A stretch of DNA of 64,000 nucleotides from NCBI RefSeq assembly GCF_012911895.1, contig NZ_JAAXCV010000034.1, positions 372,001 to 436,000 on the forward strand, given 5' to 3'. The notes beneath the pieces were generated by a model. The model was not told the DNA's origin and did not search any database. It saw nothing but the letters and a program-made list of their open reading frames with translations. Of this stretch, positions 45,601-55,347 are shown one piece after another. The translations under genes and the position numbers were made by a program. Each line of letters starts with the position of its first letter. Position 1 is the first letter of the stretch. The DNA comes from Bacillus sp. RO3. GTDB taxonomy: Bacteria; Bacillota; Bacilli; Bacillales; Bacillaceae_B.

Positions 45601-46818
45601 CTACATTTTCACACCATATATTTTGCTGCTATTAGTCATATTCTCCGAAGGATAGCCATTTTCCTTCTTTGTTTTATATTTTTCTTCATATTTTACAAAC
45701 ATCGACACGTTTACGAGGACACCCATCGACAGAGACAGAACTAATAATGAAGATCCACCGTAGCTGATAAAGGGAAGTGGAACACCTGTAATCGGTATTA
45801 ATCCCGAAACCCCACCTAAATTGATAAAGGCTTGAATTCCGATCATACTCGATATTCCGATGGCAAGCATCGTTCCAAACGGATCCTGGCATTTGACTCC
45901 TGTATAGATCCCTCTAAGAACAATATAGGATAGACCGAGAATCACAAAGCTTACACCGAATACACCCAATTCTTCTGCAATGACTGCCATGATGAAATCC
46001 GTTTGGGGTTCCGGTAGATATCCCAGTTTCTGAACACTCTGCCCTAATCCGAGTCCTTTAACCCCGCCTGAACCGATGGCTAGATAGGAGTTGACTAAAT
46101 GATAGCCCTCCCCTTGAGCATATTTAAACGGTGATAAATACGCTTCAATCCTGCTTAATCTTTCTCTTGTAAAGATAAAGCCCCTTGCCAGATAAATGGC
46201 AGGTGACAGGACAACCAACATACCTGCAGCTAAACCGGCCAGCTTGAAGAATGTTTTATAACTGATTCCAGAACATGAAATCACAATTGCTCCGATGGCA
46301 AATATGATAGCAGCAGTACCAAAATCAGGCTCTAAAAACACCAGAAAACAGATAAAGCCCAAAAAAAGCAGTGGAGGGGCCAGGCCCTTATTGAAATCAT
46401 CTATGTATGCTTGTTTCTTGGAGTAAACAGAGCCAAGATAAATAATGACTGCAAGCTTGGCGAACTCAGACGGCTGAATGGGCATGAATCCTAAATTAAT
46501 CCAGCTTTTTGCATTGTTTACTTCAAAACCGAATATGTGTACCCCGAACAAAAGACCAATAATGATAAACATGAGGCTCTTAATGATCTTGCCCACTTGG
46601 AAAGCTTTATAAGGAAACCAGGCTGCCAGTGTGAATGCAATGAATCCGATGATAATATTCACCATCTGCCTTTTATAGAAATGGTCACTTTCCCAGCCGA
46701 AACGCTCCACAGCCATGACCATACTCGCACTGTAGATCATGACCAGACCGAACAGACAAAGAAATACATATACAGCGATTAAAGAATAATCATAGGACTT
46801 CGCTATTTTTTTAATCAT
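45601..46818 (-). CDS. ftsW: Cell division glycosyltransferase FtsW (YlaO)
   Basis: 405 aa SEDS protein with ten helices: septal peptidoglycan polymerase partner of PBP 2B. Motifs: MIYSASMVMA in helix 1, INLGFMPIQPSEFAKLAVI near residue 110, LVFLEPDFGTAAI near 160 and the long loop LPEPQTDFIMAVIAEELG near 270, ending GVPLPFISYGGSSL. Located between ylaN and pycA as ftsW/ylaO in B. subtilis. Ribosome site AAAGGA about 10 nt ahead. Confidence 0.93.
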   Translation of the reverse strand: MIKKIAKSYDYSLIAVYVFLCLFGLVMIYSASMVMAVERFGWESDHFYKRQMVNIIIGFIAFTLAAWFPYKAFQVGKIIKSLMFIIIGLLFGVHIFGFEVNNAKSWINLGFMPIQPSEFAKLAVIIYLGSVYSKKQAYIDDFNKGLAPPLLFLGFICFLVFLEPDFGTAAIIFAIGAIVISCSGISYKTFFKLAGLAAGMLVVLSPAIYLARGFIFTRERLSRIEAYLSPFKYAQGEGYHLVNSYLAIGSGGVKGLGLGQSVQKLGYLPEPQTDFIMAVIAEELGVFGVSFVILGLSYIVLRGIYTGVKCQDPFGTMLAIGISSMIGIQAFINLGGVSGLIPITGVPLPFISYGGSSLLVLSLSMGVLVNVSMFVKYEEKYKTKKENGYPSENMTNSSKIYGVKM

Positions 46819-46872
46819 GACAATTCAATCCTTTTTCTCATTTAAATCATCCCTGTCAATTACTATCATTAA

Positions 46873-46912
46873 CAAAAAAACTCAAACAACAGATTTATGC
46901 ATTGTTTGAGTT
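46873..46912 (-). terminator. Terminator after ylaN
   Basis: ACTCAAACAA/TTGTTTGAGT stem followed by TTTTTTTG on the minus strand. Confidence 0.88.
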
Positions 46913-46924
46913 GTCATGACTATT

Positions 46925-47206
46925 TTACTTTTTTGTAGATGCTTCATGAAGGGCAGAAAGTTGTCTTTCCAAAGAATCAATCAGTTCTTTGCCATCTTGA
47001 TCATCCACCAGCCCTAAACGGACTGCAAATTCTATTTCACGAGATAATCCGAACATTTGGGTATCCAATACTTCCTCATAAAGAGGACATTGGGGCATCG
47101 TTAAATTATCCATTTGTACTTTAATAAGCTGTAAAATCTTCTCTGCGTCTGCCTTTAATAACTCATAGGCTTTTTCCCGATGATTAATTGTCATTTCTGA
47201 CGCCAC
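46925..47206 (-). CDS. ylaN: YlaN, iron-homeostasis (Fur-linked) small protein
   Basis: 93 aa, same length as B. subtilis YlaN, with the signature [29 protein letters not shown] (in part). Reported to bind iron and act with Fur. GTG 47204-47206 ([13 protein letters not shown]) has GGGGGG 6 nt upstream; the earlier in-frame codons lie in the leader. Good sigma-A promoter upstream. Confidence 0.93.
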   Translation of the reverse strand: MASEMTINHREKAYELLKADAEKILQLIKVQMDNLTMPQCPLYEEVLDTQMFGLSREIEFAVRLGLVDDQDGKELIDSLERQLSALHEASTKK

Positions 47207-47248
47207 AGTGATCCCCCCATTCCGAACAAATAGCATTCCTGTCTTAAA

Positions 47249-47277
47249 ATTCTATCGTTAAATCAGAGAAATTGCAA
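47249..47277 (-). promoter_or_regulatory. Sigma-A promoter of ylaN
   Basis: TTGCAA (47272-47277), 17-bp spacer, TAGAAT (47249-47254). Confidence 0.75.
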
Positions 47278-47416
47278 GAAAAATAAGTGTATTCCCCGGG
47301 ATTCAATGACAGAATTTCGAATTATCTTGCTGAGGGCTCTGAATGGAATATGGGGACTTGATGTTCTTCAGAAGAATGACTACGTGGACTCCTGATGTGA
47401 GAATGGAAGCCAGCTG

Positions 47417-48340
47417 TTAAAAGATGCTCCAGGAGTATTCATCACTAAGCATTTCAAGGAGCTTCAGTCCTGCAATGCTATTACCCACATGGTCCAATGC
47501 GGGACCAAAGATCCCGATCCCGCACTTACCCGGGACAGCCCCCATGATCCCACCCGAGACTCCGCTCTTTGCAGGGATCCCTACTTTAATGGCAAATTCG
47601 CCAGAAGAGTTGTACATTCCGCAAGTTACCATGAACGTTTTACATATCCTTGCGACATCTCTTGTAATGATTTCCCGTCCACTTTCTGCATCAATCCCGT
47701 CATTGGCAAAAACAGCCCCCATCTTAGCAAGATCGACACAATTCATCTCCACTGAACATTGTTTCGTATAAAGGACTAGTAAATCTTCTACATTACCAGT
47801 GATTACACCGTGCTGCTTCATAAAGTAACAAAGGGACCTATTCAAATTGGCTGTCTGCAGTTCTGAATAGGCAATATCTTCGTTATACGTTACAGTCTCG
47901 CCGGTCATATGATTAATGAATTCAATTAACCGTTCCCACTTCTCCACTCCTGTGTCCCCTTTAATCATATTTGTCACTGCAAGTGCACCGGCATTGATCA
48001 TGGGATTGAGGGGTTTGGAAGGCTTATGTGTTTCAAGTTTCGCAATTGAATTAAATGGATCACCTGTCGGCTCCATCCCGACCTTAGAGAAAACATATTC
48101 CTCCCCATAATCCATTAATACAAGGGCAAGTGTTATGACCTTGGATACACTTTGAAGTGTAAACTTCTTCAAATGATCTCCTGCATAACAAGAATGATTG
48201 TCCAACGTATAGATACTGATAGCCAAGTCACCCGGATTTTGATCACTAAGTGCAGGTATATAATCGGCCACTTTGCCCCCAGCCGAATATGGTCTTGCCT
48301 TTTGAATGAGTTCTTCCAACAGCTCCTGTGTTCTTATCAC
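47417..48340 (-). CDS. glsA: Glutaminase A
   Basis: Hydrolyses glutamine to glutamate and ammonia. 307 aa, beta-lactamase-like fold with the active-site pair in [13 protein letters not shown] near residue 64 and [13 protein letters not shown] near 110; [11 protein letters not shown] and [18 protein letters not shown] follow. By position it is YlaM of B. subtilis. GTG start with AAAGGAG upstream. No terminator is seen in the 210 bp before ylaN. A cre-like site lies ~50 bp upstream. Confidence 0.93.
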   Translation of the reverse strand: MIRTQELLEELIQKARPYSAGGKVADYIPALSDQNPGDLAISIYTLDNHSCYAGDHLKKFTLQSVSKVITLALVLMDYGEEYVFSKVGMEPTGDPFNSIAKLETHKPSKPLNPMINAGALAVTNMIKGDTGVEKWERLIEFINHMTGETVTYNEDIAYSELQTANLNRSLCYFMKQHGVITGNVEDLLVLYTKQCSVEMNCVDLAKMGAVFANDGIDAESGREIITRDVARICKTFMVTCGMYNSSGEFAIKVGIPAKSGVSGGIMGAVPGKCGIGIFGPALDHVGNSIAGLKLLEMLSDEYSWSIF

Positions 48341-48390
48341 GTTAGTATCAGCTCCTTTAGTTCTACCTATAGTTTCCCTACTTTCTTGGA

Positions 48391-48405
48391 ATGAAAACGT
48401 TGAAA
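48391..48405 (-). promoter_or_regulatory. cre-like site upstream of glsA
   Basis: ATGAAAACGTTGAAA matches the cre consensus except for the C near the end. It lies between divergent glsA and ylaL. Confidence 0.4.
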
Positions 48406-48421
48406 ATGCTTACATACCTAT

Positions 48422-48450
48422 GTGACAAACCTTGAAATAACAGATATACT
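48422..48450 (+). promoter_or_regulatory. Sigma-A promoter of ylaL
   Basis: GTGACA (48422-48427), 17-bp spacer, TATACT (48445-48450), about 30 bp before the GTG start. Confidence 0.65.
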
Positions 48451-48479
48451 GATAATAACAGCGAGAGGAGGAATCTGAA

Positions 48480-48977
48480 GTGGAAAATATAGTGCCGATA
48501 AAGGGCAAAGTGAAGTTTACGATTACATTGGATCCGGGTGTATGGATATTCGATGATCGAAAAGTGGATTTAACTACATATTTTGATGAAACAGCGGAAG
48601 TCGTTGATGAATTGGAAGAATATACAAAAGCGGTATCGAAGCATTGGTCAAGGGAAATCCAAGAAGGTGCTACGTACCCTCCAACATTGAAAACAGAGAA
48701 AAAGTATGAAAAGGAAAAGATTTTGAACGGCACATTCGCTATTCCGTTCACACCCTTCCTTACAAATGCCGAACCTCTTGAAGGTGCAGCCACTCTTGTG
48801 ATTGAAACGAAATCAGCCGACCATCGGATTGATCTTGCTCAGGCAGACAGACTGCTAATGGGATTCTCAAAGCACGGTAAACCCCTACGGGAAAATGGGC
48901 CCGTTCACATCTATTTCCGTGACGGATCAAATAAAGAAGAGCCCATCACTGATGTTAGAGCATTCACAGTAGAGTGA
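48480..48977 (+). CDS. ylaL: YlaL-like conserved protein
   Basis: 165 aa, cytoplasmic. Begins VENIVPIKGKVKFTITLDPGVW with a predicted beta-sandwich and a C-terminal part ending DGSNKEEPITDVRAFTVE. I recall YlaL at this position in B. subtilis; some databases call it peptidyl-prolyl isomerase without support I can see. GTG with GGAGG 8 nt upstream. Confidence 0.78.
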   Translation: MENIVPIKGKVKFTITLDPGVWIFDDRKVDLTTYFDETAEVVDELEEYTKAVSKHWSREIQEGATYPPTLKTEKKYEKEKILNGTFAIPFTPFLTNAEPLEGAATLVIETKSADHRIDLAQADRLLMGFSKHGKPLRENGPVHIYFRDGSNKEEPITDVRAFTVE

Positions 48978-49008
48978 CCCCACTCGAAAAGCTCTTCCCC
49001 ACAAAAAT

Positions 49009-49046
49009 TAAAAACCGGTTCAGGAACGTCTGAACCGGTTTTTTCA
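49009..49046. terminator. Bidirectional terminator between ylaL and ylaK
   Basis: AAAACCGGTTCA, 8-nt loop, TGAACCGGTTTTTT. Confidence 0.9.
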
Positions 49047-49078
49047 TATGCTATCATCGTGGCCGGAATTCGGCCGTA

Positions 49079-50407
49079 TTATAGAAGATCTGCCGCAAGT
49101 TGAGCAAGACCTGATCTCTCGCCTTTCATAAGCTTTACATGTCCGGCCAGTTTTTGATCTTTGAATTTCTCAACTACATAGGTTAAGCCATTATTATACT
49201 CATCCAGGTATGGATGATCGATTTGGCCAGGGTCTCCCATTAATACAATTTTGCTTCGTTCCCCTACCCTGGTTAGAATGGTTTTCACCTCATGCTTTGT
49301 TAAGTTTTGGGCTTCATCAATGATGATATATTGATCAGGAATGCTTCTTCCCCTGATATAGGTTAAAGCTTCAACTTCAATCGATCCCATACCCGCCAGG
49401 ATATCATCAAGCTCACCGGGCTTTTTTGTATTGAACAAGTATTCCAAATTATCATATATAGGCTGCATCCACGGTCTTAGCTTTTCTTGTTTTTCTCCTG
49501 GAAGATAACCGATGTCTTTCCCAACGGGGACTATCGGTCTTGCAACGAGTAACTTATTGAATTTATTAAAGTCCTCAGTCTGTAGCAATCCGGCAGCCAA
49601 TGCAAGCAATGTTTTACCCGTCCCTGCCTTCCCTACCATTGTGACTAACGAAATATCGTCTCTCAGTAACAGTTCAGTAGCCATTGTTTGCTGAACATTG
49701 CGGGCCTTGATCCCCCACATATGTTCCTGATCGTATACCAGCTTTTTCACTTTCAGTCCGGAAGCATCCACCATCCCTAATGCAGAAGCTGAACTTCCAA
49801 GTGCGTCTTTCATGATGAGGAACTGATGGGAATAAAATCGTTGTTTCGTTATATCAGTAAGGGTAAGTTCCCCTTTATCATAAAACTTATCGAGCGTTTC
49901 CCTTTCGGTATATAATTCAATAAACCCAGTATAAATATCGTTTACTTCCACGACCCGGTCACTCAGGAAATCCTCTGCCTGCAAACCTAATGCATCAGCC
50001 TTTACCCGTACCAAAGTGTCTTTACTGACAAGTATGACCGATTTCCCCTCTTCTTTAGCTTCTTCTTCAAGGGACAGGTTTTTTGCGACAGCAATAATTC
50101 TGTTATCATTTGTTTTTTCTACAAAAATTTCTTGCAGCTGCTGAAATGAGCGGTGATTTAGTTCAATCCTCAAAGATCCTCCTGTATAGAGGGGGATCTT
50201 TTCATGGAGCTTTCCTTCTTGCCGTAAATTATCTATCAGCTTCGATACATGTCTTGCGTTTCTACCGATTTCATCCATATAACGCTTCTTGGAATCCACT
50301 TCTTCTAAAACGACTGCAGGTATAACCACCTCATTATCCTGAAAAGAAAAGATGGCTTGTGGATCTTGTAATAAGACATTGGTATCTAATACATAAATTT
50401 TATTCAA
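49079..50407 (-). CDS. ylaK: PIN-PhoH family ATPase YlaK
   Basis: 442 aa, the exact length I recall for B. subtilis YlaK. N-terminal PIN nuclease domain (IYVLDTNVLLQDPQAIF; acidic residues at ~6, ~43 and in the DNRIIAVA segment), then a PhoH-type helicase/ATPase with Walker A VGKAGTGKTLLALAAG near residue 270 and Walker B YIIIDEAQNLTKHEVK near 360. A toxin-like RNase or RNA-processing role is inferred from the PIN-PhoH family. TTG 50405-50407 follows AGGAGG by 7 nt; the earlier ATG adds a non-family 16-residue stretch. Confidence 0.9.
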   Translation of the reverse strand: MNKIYVLDTNVLLQDPQAIFSFQDNEVVIPAVVLEEVDSKKRYMDEIGRNARHVSKLIDNLRQEGKLHEKIPLYTGGSLRIELNHRSFQQLQEIFVEKTNDNRIIAVAKNLSLEEEAKEEGKSVILVSKDTLVRVKADALGLQAEDFLSDRVVEVNDIYTGFIELYTERETLDKFYDKGELTLTDITKQRFYSHQFLIMKDALGSSASALGMVDASGLKVKKLVYDQEHMWGIKARNVQQTMATELLLRDDISLVTMVGKAGTGKTLLALAAGLLQTEDFNKFNKLLVARPIVPVGKDIGYLPGEKQEKLRPWMQPIYDNLEYLFNTKKPGELDDILAGMGSIEVEALTYIRGRSIPDQYIIIDEAQNLTKHEVKTILTRVGERSKIVLMGDPGQIDHPYLDEYNNGLTYVVEKFKDQKLAGHVKLMKGERSGLAQLAADLL

Positions 50408-50585
50408 ATCGATGCCTCCTGCTCCTGATTTCTTATTACTATTGTATGTAGCCAATGTTGATCCGGTTATTCCCAGCTACTCAAATAGGACGGCCCGTTT
50501 CTTAAAATATATGAATAAACGTATAAAGATAGAAGAAAATTACACAATAAGAAAAGATATTGATTCTAAATCGGGAGGTATTGAC

Positions 50586-51188
50586 ATGAATAAACTCATC
50601 TCTCTACTCATGGTAACCATCATTCTTGGAGCTTGCACGAACAAGGATGAGGTCGGGTATAAAAATGATCCGGAAAGCAAGAATAATAAACCGATTACTG
50701 TTGAGGATAGTAATATCCAGCATGTTGAACGAAAATCAGGGCAACAAATCTCCAAGCATTTAGTTGATCTCACCACAAGTGTACCTGATGTTAAAGACGC
50801 GACAGCAGTGGTCTTCGGGAAGTATGCATTTGTTGGAATTGATATCGATGCAGATATTGAGCGCTCTCAAGTAGGTTCCATTAAATATTCTGTAGCAGAA
50901 GCTCTGCAGCAAGACCCATATGGTGCAGAGGCCATTGTGATTGCAGACCCTGATCTTTATGCCCGTCTGAATGAAATCAGCAAAGATATCCAAAGGGGTG
51001 AACCCGTGCAGGGAATCATGAATGAATTAGCTGACATCTCCGGCAGGCTGATGCCTGAAATTCCACGATCCTTAAAACAAACGGATCCAGAAAATGCACC
51101 GAATGAACCAAATAAGAAGATGAATAACAAGAAAGAGAAAGACCTCCAGCAAAAACAGGAAAATCAAACCTACGATAAAATTGAATAG
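50586..51188 (+). CDS. ylaJ: Sporulation lipoprotein YlaJ (YhcN/YlaJ family)
   Basis: 200 aa. Signal peptide MNKLISLLMVTIILGAC with lipobox LGAC; then a YhcN/YlaJ domain with DVKDATAVVFGKYAFVGIDIDAD near residue 75 and an acidic/lysine/glutamine tail. Family members are forespore lipoproteins affecting germination. ATG 50586 follows GGGAGG; the longer frame upstream overlaps the ylaK start. Confidence 0.88.
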   Translation: MNKLISLLMVTIILGACTNKDEVGYKNDPESKNNKPITVEDSNIQHVERKSGQQISKHLVDLTTSVPDVKDATAVVFGKYAFVGIDIDADIERSQVGSIKYSVAEALQQDPYGAEAIVIADPDLYARLNEISKDIQRGEPVQGIMNELADISGRLMPEIPRSLKQTDPENAPNEPNKKMNNKKEKDLQQKQENQTYDKIE

Positions 51189-51203
51189 TGCACAGAATGT
51201 TAA

Positions 51204-51246
51204 AAGCCATGAAAAAGCTTAGGCTCCTAAGCTTTTTTCATGGCTT
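51204..51246. terminator. Very long bidirectional terminator after ylaJ
   Basis: About 20-bp stem AAGCCATGAAAAAGCTTAGG/CTAAGCTTTTTTCATGGCTT with a 3-nt loop. The stem's right arm is also the last codons and stop of the convergent gene, so coding and terminator functions share sequence. Confidence 0.88.
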
Positions 51247-51682
51247 CTATTACTTGACGGTCCAAACGATCTGCAGCCGTCTTATCATATGTTTTCTCAT
51301 AGGCAGGTTCAGTGGAAATTCTTGATCCATAGAACATGACATCACGTACTTCTTCAATAGCAAGTTTAACAAGCGTCAGCTTTAAAGGGACTCCTTCCAA
51401 TTTTTCAAAGCAAATCCCTGCTGTTCCGCTAATGGAGTAGGTCGATTCATTTGCAATTACATTCACAACAGCAAGAGGGTTGTTCTTAATATTCTCGACA
51501 ATCCTTGAGCGTTGATCCACAGCAAATAACAACGTGTGCTCATCTTTAGCATATACCCAGGAAATCGCACTCACATTAGGCCCATGCGTTTGATGATCAA
51601 TGGTTGCGAGCGTAACAAACCGTTCTGACTGCAATTTTTCAAATAATGCAGGAATTAAGCTGGGTTCTACCTGATTAGCCAT
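51227..51682 (-). CDS. Pyridoxamine 5'-phosphate oxidase-like split-barrel protein
   Basis: 151 aa, FMN-binding split-barrel fold: RFVTLATIDHQTHGPNVSAISWVYAKDEHTLLFAVDQRSRIVENIKNNPLAVV (in part) shows the typical strand order. Probably a flavin reductase or haem/flavin-binding protein; substrate unknown. ATG 51680-51682 with GGGGGG 5 nt upstream. I do not recall it between ylaJ and ylaI in B. subtilis. Confidence 0.8.
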   Translation of the reverse strand: MANQVEPSLIPALFEKLQSERFVTLATIDHQTHGPNVSAISWVYAKDEHTLLFAVDQRSRIVENIKNNPLAVVNVIANESTYSISGTAGICFEKLEGVPLKLTLVKLAIEEVRDVMFYGSRISTEPAYEKTYDKTAADRLDRQVIEAMKKA

Positions 51683-51866
51683 ACAATCCCCCCTTAGGCC
51701 TTCTGTTTGCTGTAAGAAATCCATTTCATTTGAGGTCCTTCTTGACTATACTATACCAAAATTCGATGCTAAAAGCATACAGGAAAGTTAAATAAAGCAT
51801 TTGCCTATACTACATGATATACTAAACAGACTAGGCTTATGATTAGAACAGAGTGAGGTGTGAAGT

Positions 51867-52067
51867 ATGAGAGTTAAATGTGCTTTATGTGAAGTGATAG
51901 AAAATATTGATGACTATTCATTAGAAGCGAAGAAATTACGAAACCGCCCTATTCATACGTATATGTGTGGTAAATGCCACCACCGGATAAAGGAGAAGAC
52001 GGAGGAACGAGTGTCGACTGGAAATTTCAGATTTTATCGTTCTCCCCAAGTAGAAGATGACTTTTAA
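51867..52067 (+). CDS. ylaI: Zinc-ribbon-like protein YlaI (DUF2197)
   Basis: 66 aa with four cysteines in CALC and CGKC spaced as a zinc knuckle, followed by a basic HHRIKEKTEER stretch. Ribosome site GAGGTGTG. The last 11 bases overlap the next gene's start. Confidence 0.85.
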   Translation: MRVKCALCEVIENIDDYSLEAKKLRNRPIHTYMCGKCHHRIKEKTEERVSTGNFRFYRSPQVEDDF

Positions 52068-52500
52068 ACAACTAGGCTCAGGCACGGTTATCGGGCTTGT
52101 CTCAGGTACATTGTTAGGATTATTCCTAAAAGGGATGCAGTCAATCACCGGTATCCTCGTATACGTCCTGTTATTGAATGTGGATTTCATCCCTGTCATC
52201 GGAGATATCGACTGGTCCGAATGGATGGAGTTTGTGTTCCATTTGTCCATCTCTTGCATAATCGGGATCGGATTTGCAGTTCTAATGGATAGGATGAAGA
52301 TATCAAGAAGCGGAGCCTGGCTGCTTTCATTTTTGCTGACAGCCCCGACCGTCCTCCTTTACTTTCCCCTTTCTTATCTTGCAATCAAAGACGTTCCAGG
52401 ATTATGGGATAGAGAGGCAATTATGCTTTGGACAGCGGGACATATTCTATACGCATTTTCCTTACCCCCACTATACAGACTTACCGCTTCAATGAGGTAG
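52057..52500 (+). CDS. Four-helix membrane protein of unknown function
   Basis: 147 aa, unrecognised. Hydrophobic segments at about 10-30, 55-75, 85-110 and 118-140; W, G and acidic residues in DIDWSEWMEF between the first two. The start lies in the ylaI C-terminus (ATGACTTTTAA), suggesting translational coupling; the ribosome site is weak. Not recalled at this place in B. subtilis. Confidence 0.7.
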   Translation: MTFKQLGSGTVIGLVSGTLLGLFLKGMQSITGILVYVLLLNVDFIPVIGDIDWSEWMEFVFHLSISCIIGIGFAVLMDRMKISRSGAWLLSFLLTAPTVLLYFPLSYLAIKDVPGLWDREAIMLWTAGHILYAFSLPPLYRLTASMR

Positions 52501-52611
52501 TTCTCTAATAAACAGGCTCTTTCCAGAAAATTAGCCGCCCTTCATAACTTACTGGTTTAACTTGATTTCACCCAGGCTTGCGGATAGGTTTCGGCATGCC
52601 TCTGATGCAGA

Positions 52612-52662
52612 TCAACAAAAACAAGCTGCAGTTCCTTAGAAATGGAACTGCAGCTTGTTTGT
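52612..52662. terminator. Terminator after ylaH (both directions possible)
   Basis: AACAAGCTGCAGTTCC/GGAACTGCAGCTTGTT stem with an 8-nt loop, TTTTTG on the minus side. The 160 bp between the two convergent genes hold nothing else I can name. Confidence 0.88.
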
Positions 52663-52971
52663 TTAAAAAGTACCTTTTTTCTTTTCGCTCGTCAGACGAA
52701 CCTTATAAATGATTAAGATCAGAGCTGCAACGACCAACCCTTCTGCAACCGGTAAAAAAATACCCAGAAAGGTTAAAACGGTACATCCCAGTATGAGAAA
52801 AGTATAGATCAAAATCGATTTCATGAGTGGCAGTTTCTTGGCAAAACCAAGCTTATAAACTAAGATCGAGAGCCCAACAATGGTTAAATAAAGCAACCAC
52901 ATACCCATTTCCGCGTTTTGGTCAACACGGTAAAGGGATGCGAAAAAGGACAAACGCTCAGTTACATCCAT
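52663..52971 (-). CDS. ylaH: YlaH-like membrane protein
   Basis: 102 aa, three helices (about 22-40, 50-68, 72-92), YlaH family: [27 protein letters not shown]. Unknown function. GGGGGA ribosome site. Downstream of typA as in B. subtilis. Confidence 0.83.
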   Translation of the reverse strand: MDVTERLSFFASLYRVDQNAEMGMWLLYLTIVGLSILVYKLGFAKKLPLMKSILIYTFLILGCTVLTFLGIFLPVAEGLVVAALILIIYKVRLTSEKKKGTF

Positions 52972-52994
52972 TTCCCAGTCCCCCTTCTCTTCGT

Positions 52995-54833
52995 TTATTG
53001 AGTAACCTTATTTTTCTTTTCTGCTCTTTCACGCTCATTCTTATCAAGGATTTTCTTACGAAGACGGATCGATTCAGGAGTTACTTCACAATACTCGTCA
53101 TCGTTCAGATACTCAAGGGATTCCTCAAGGGTCATGATTCTTGCCTTCTTGATCGTTACCGTCTGATCTTTATTGGCAGAACGGACGTTTGTCGCCTGCT
53201 TCAGCTTCGTGATATTGACAGTGATATCATTTTCTCTCGTATGTTCCCCGACGATCATACCGCCGTAAATTTCTGTACCAGCTTCCACGAAGATGATTCC
53301 GCGGTCTTCAACTTGCATGATTCCATATTGAGATGCTTTTCCTGTTTCCATTGAAACAAGGACACCTTGGCGACGTCCGCCAACGCGGCCTTTTTGAAGC
53401 GGCTGATAACTGTCAAATGTATGGTTGATGATTCCATAACCACGTGTAAGCGTCATGAATTCAGTTGAGTATCCGATTAAGCCACGTGCTGGTACCATGA
53501 ATATAAGACGAACTTGGCCGTTACCGTTGTTCACCATATCCAGCATTTCACCTTTACGTTGACCAAGGGACTCGATTACGCCACCCATATATTCTTCAGG
53601 AATATCGATTTGGACACGCTCTACAGGCTCACTTTGCACGCCGTCGATTTCTTTGATGATAACCTGAGGCTTGGAAACTTGCAGCTCATATCCTTCACGG
53701 CGCATGTTTTCGATCAGGATGGAAAGGTGAAGCTCCCCGCGTCCTGAAACTGTCCATGCATCGGGAGAATCCGTTTCTTCAACACGTAAGCTTACATCTG
53801 TTTGAAGTTGAGCCATAAGGCGCTCTTCGATTTTTCTCGAAGTAACGAATTTACCTTCTCTACCGGCAAATGGACTGTTATTTACCAAGAACGTCATTTG
53901 CAGAGTTGGTTCGTCAATGCGAAGAACCGGAAGCTGATCCTGGTGTTCAACCGGACAAACTGTTTCACCTACGTTAATGTCTTCCATTCCTGATACCGCG
54001 ATTAAGTCTCCTGCTTTCGCTTCTTGAATCTCTTCACGCTTTAATCCGAAGAAACCGAAGATCTTTGTTACACGGAATTGTTTAATCGAGCCATCAAGCT
54101 TCATCAGAACAACCTGTTGACCAACCTTCATCGTCCCTCTGAATACACGGCCGATTCCGATACGTCCAACATAATCATTGTAATCAAGAAGGGCTACCTG
54201 GAATTGAAGTGGATCATCAGAATTGTCTACTGGTGCAGGAATGTGTTCGATGATTGAATCATACAGACACTGCATGTTTTCATCTTGCTTTGCCGGATCC
54301 GGATCAGTACTTGCAGTTCCGTTGATAGCAGAAGCGTACACTACAGGGAATTCAAGCTGCTCATCATTAGCATCCAGTTCAATGAATAGTTCAAGTACTT
54401 CATCGATTACTTCTTCCGGGCGAGCTGATGGCTTATCAATTTTATTTACAACCACGATCGGTGTAAGGTTTTGTTCCAATGCTTTCTTAAGAACGAATCG
54501 TGTTTGAGGCATACATCCTTCATACGCATCAACCACCAGTAATACACCATCTACCATTTTCATGATACGTTCTACTTCTCCACCGAAATCAGCATGTCCT
54601 GGTGTATCTAGAATGTTGATACGAGAGTCTTTATATTGAATCGCCGTATTCTTCGCTAAGATCGTGATACCGCGTTCTCTTTCTAAGTCATTTGAATCCA
54701 TCGCACGTTCTGAAACTGTTTCGTTCTCGCGGAAGATTCCGGATTGCTTTAAAAGCTCATCTACCAATGTTGTTTTACCATGGTCAACGTGAGCAATGAT
54801 GGCAATATTTCTAAGGTCGTTTCTTAATTTCAT
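52995..54833 (-). CDS. typA: Ribosome-associated GTPase TypA/BipA
   Basis: 612 aa translational GTPase with EF-G-like domains, involved in 50S assembly and stress adaptation. G1 [13 protein letters not shown] near residue 14, G3 [10 protein letters not shown] near 75, G4 [10 protein letters not shown] near 130; C-terminal BipA-specific domain with [19 protein letters not shown] near 460. Ribosome site AGGAGTGG. YlaG in B. subtilis. Confidence 0.97.
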   Translation of the reverse strand: MKLRNDLRNIAIIAHVDHGKTTLVDELLKQSGIFRENETVSERAMDSNDLERERGITILAKNTAIQYKDSRINILDTPGHADFGGEVERIMKMVDGVLLVVDAYEGCMPQTRFVLKKALEQNLTPIVVVNKIDKPSARPEEVIDEVLELFIELDANDEQLEFPVVYASAINGTASTDPDPAKQDENMQCLYDSIIEHIPAPVDNSDDPLQFQVALLDYNDYVGRIGIGRVFRGTMKVGQQVVLMKLDGSIKQFRVTKIFGFFGLKREEIQEAKAGDLIAVSGMEDINVGETVCPVEHQDQLPVLRIDEPTLQMTFLVNNSPFAGREGKFVTSRKIEERLMAQLQTDVSLRVEETDSPDAWTVSGRGELHLSILIENMRREGYELQVSKPQVIIKEIDGVQSEPVERVQIDIPEEYMGGVIESLGQRKGEMLDMVNNGNGQVRLIFMVPARGLIGYSTEFMTLTRGYGIINHTFDSYQPLQKGRVGGRRQGVLVSMETGKASQYGIMQVEDRGIIFVEAGTEIYGGMIVGEHTRENDITVNITKLKQATNVRSANKDQTVTIKKARIMTLEESLEYLNDDEYCEVTPESIRLRKKILDKNERERAEKKNKVTQ

Positions 54834-54900
54834 ATTTCCACTCCTGAATATTGGATTTCTTTATAGTGTTAAAGATAATATAGTTCAGTTCAACTAGACC

Positions 54901-54909
54901 ATTATATCA
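54901..54909 (-). promoter_or_regulatory. Extended -10 promoter element of typA
   Basis: TGATATAAT, an extended -10 (TGnTATAAT) with no good -35, about 68 bp before the typA start. Confidence 0.6.
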
Positions 54910-55074
54910 CAGCATCTAGAAAAGCCCTAATAATTATTTAAAATTGCCCTTTCTCACTCCTACTATATTCTAATGGTGCCCTTCCTGCTCTTTGTCCACT
55001 CTACCCATTGCACATTCTCACGTAGATAGGTAAAATTTAATCGGCGGGTTTCTTGCATCATTTGATATTGATCA

Positions 55075-55096
55075 AAGAGGAAAGCGATTTCCTCTT
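55075..55096 (+). other. Stem-loop just before the ylaF ribosome site
   Basis: AGAGGAAA, loop gcga, TTTCCTCT: an 8-bp perfect hairpin ending 8 nt before GGAGG. It could modulate ylaF translation or be chance. Confidence 0.45.
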
Positions 55097-55114
55097 AAAC
55101 TTGGAGGTATAAGC

Positions 55115-55300
55115 GTGGGGAATATTAAATGGATCTTTGTTTTATTTTCAATATTGGCAGCTGTTTCTTTAATGGGTATCGCTATTGCAATCAGTCTACA
55201 AAGTATTCTGCTTGCTGTTATCAGTATCGTTGGCCTATTTGTTGTGATGGGGTACGGTTTCAAGACAAAAAAGAAATATCGTGAAGAAGGGCGTTTATAG
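55115..55300 (+). CDS. ylaF: YlaF-like small membrane protein (DUF5325)
   Basis: 61 aa with two helices (about 5-24, 28-48) and a basic tail KTKKKYREEGRL. GTG start with GGAGG 7 nt upstream. Synteny with ylaF next to typA. Confidence 0.78.
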   Translation: MGNIKWIFVLFSILAAVSLMGIAIAISLQSILLAVISIVGLFVVMGYGFKTKKKYREEGRL

Positions 55301-55304
55301 ACAA

Positions 55305-55347
55305 GAAAAAGGAGACTCGGCAATGGATGTGCCGGTCCCTTTTTTTT
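55305..55347. terminator. Bidirectional terminator between ylaF and suhB
   Basis: AAAAAGG-GAC-CGGCA/TGCCG-GTC-CCTTTTT stem with small bulges, 7-nt loop. Confidence 0.8.
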
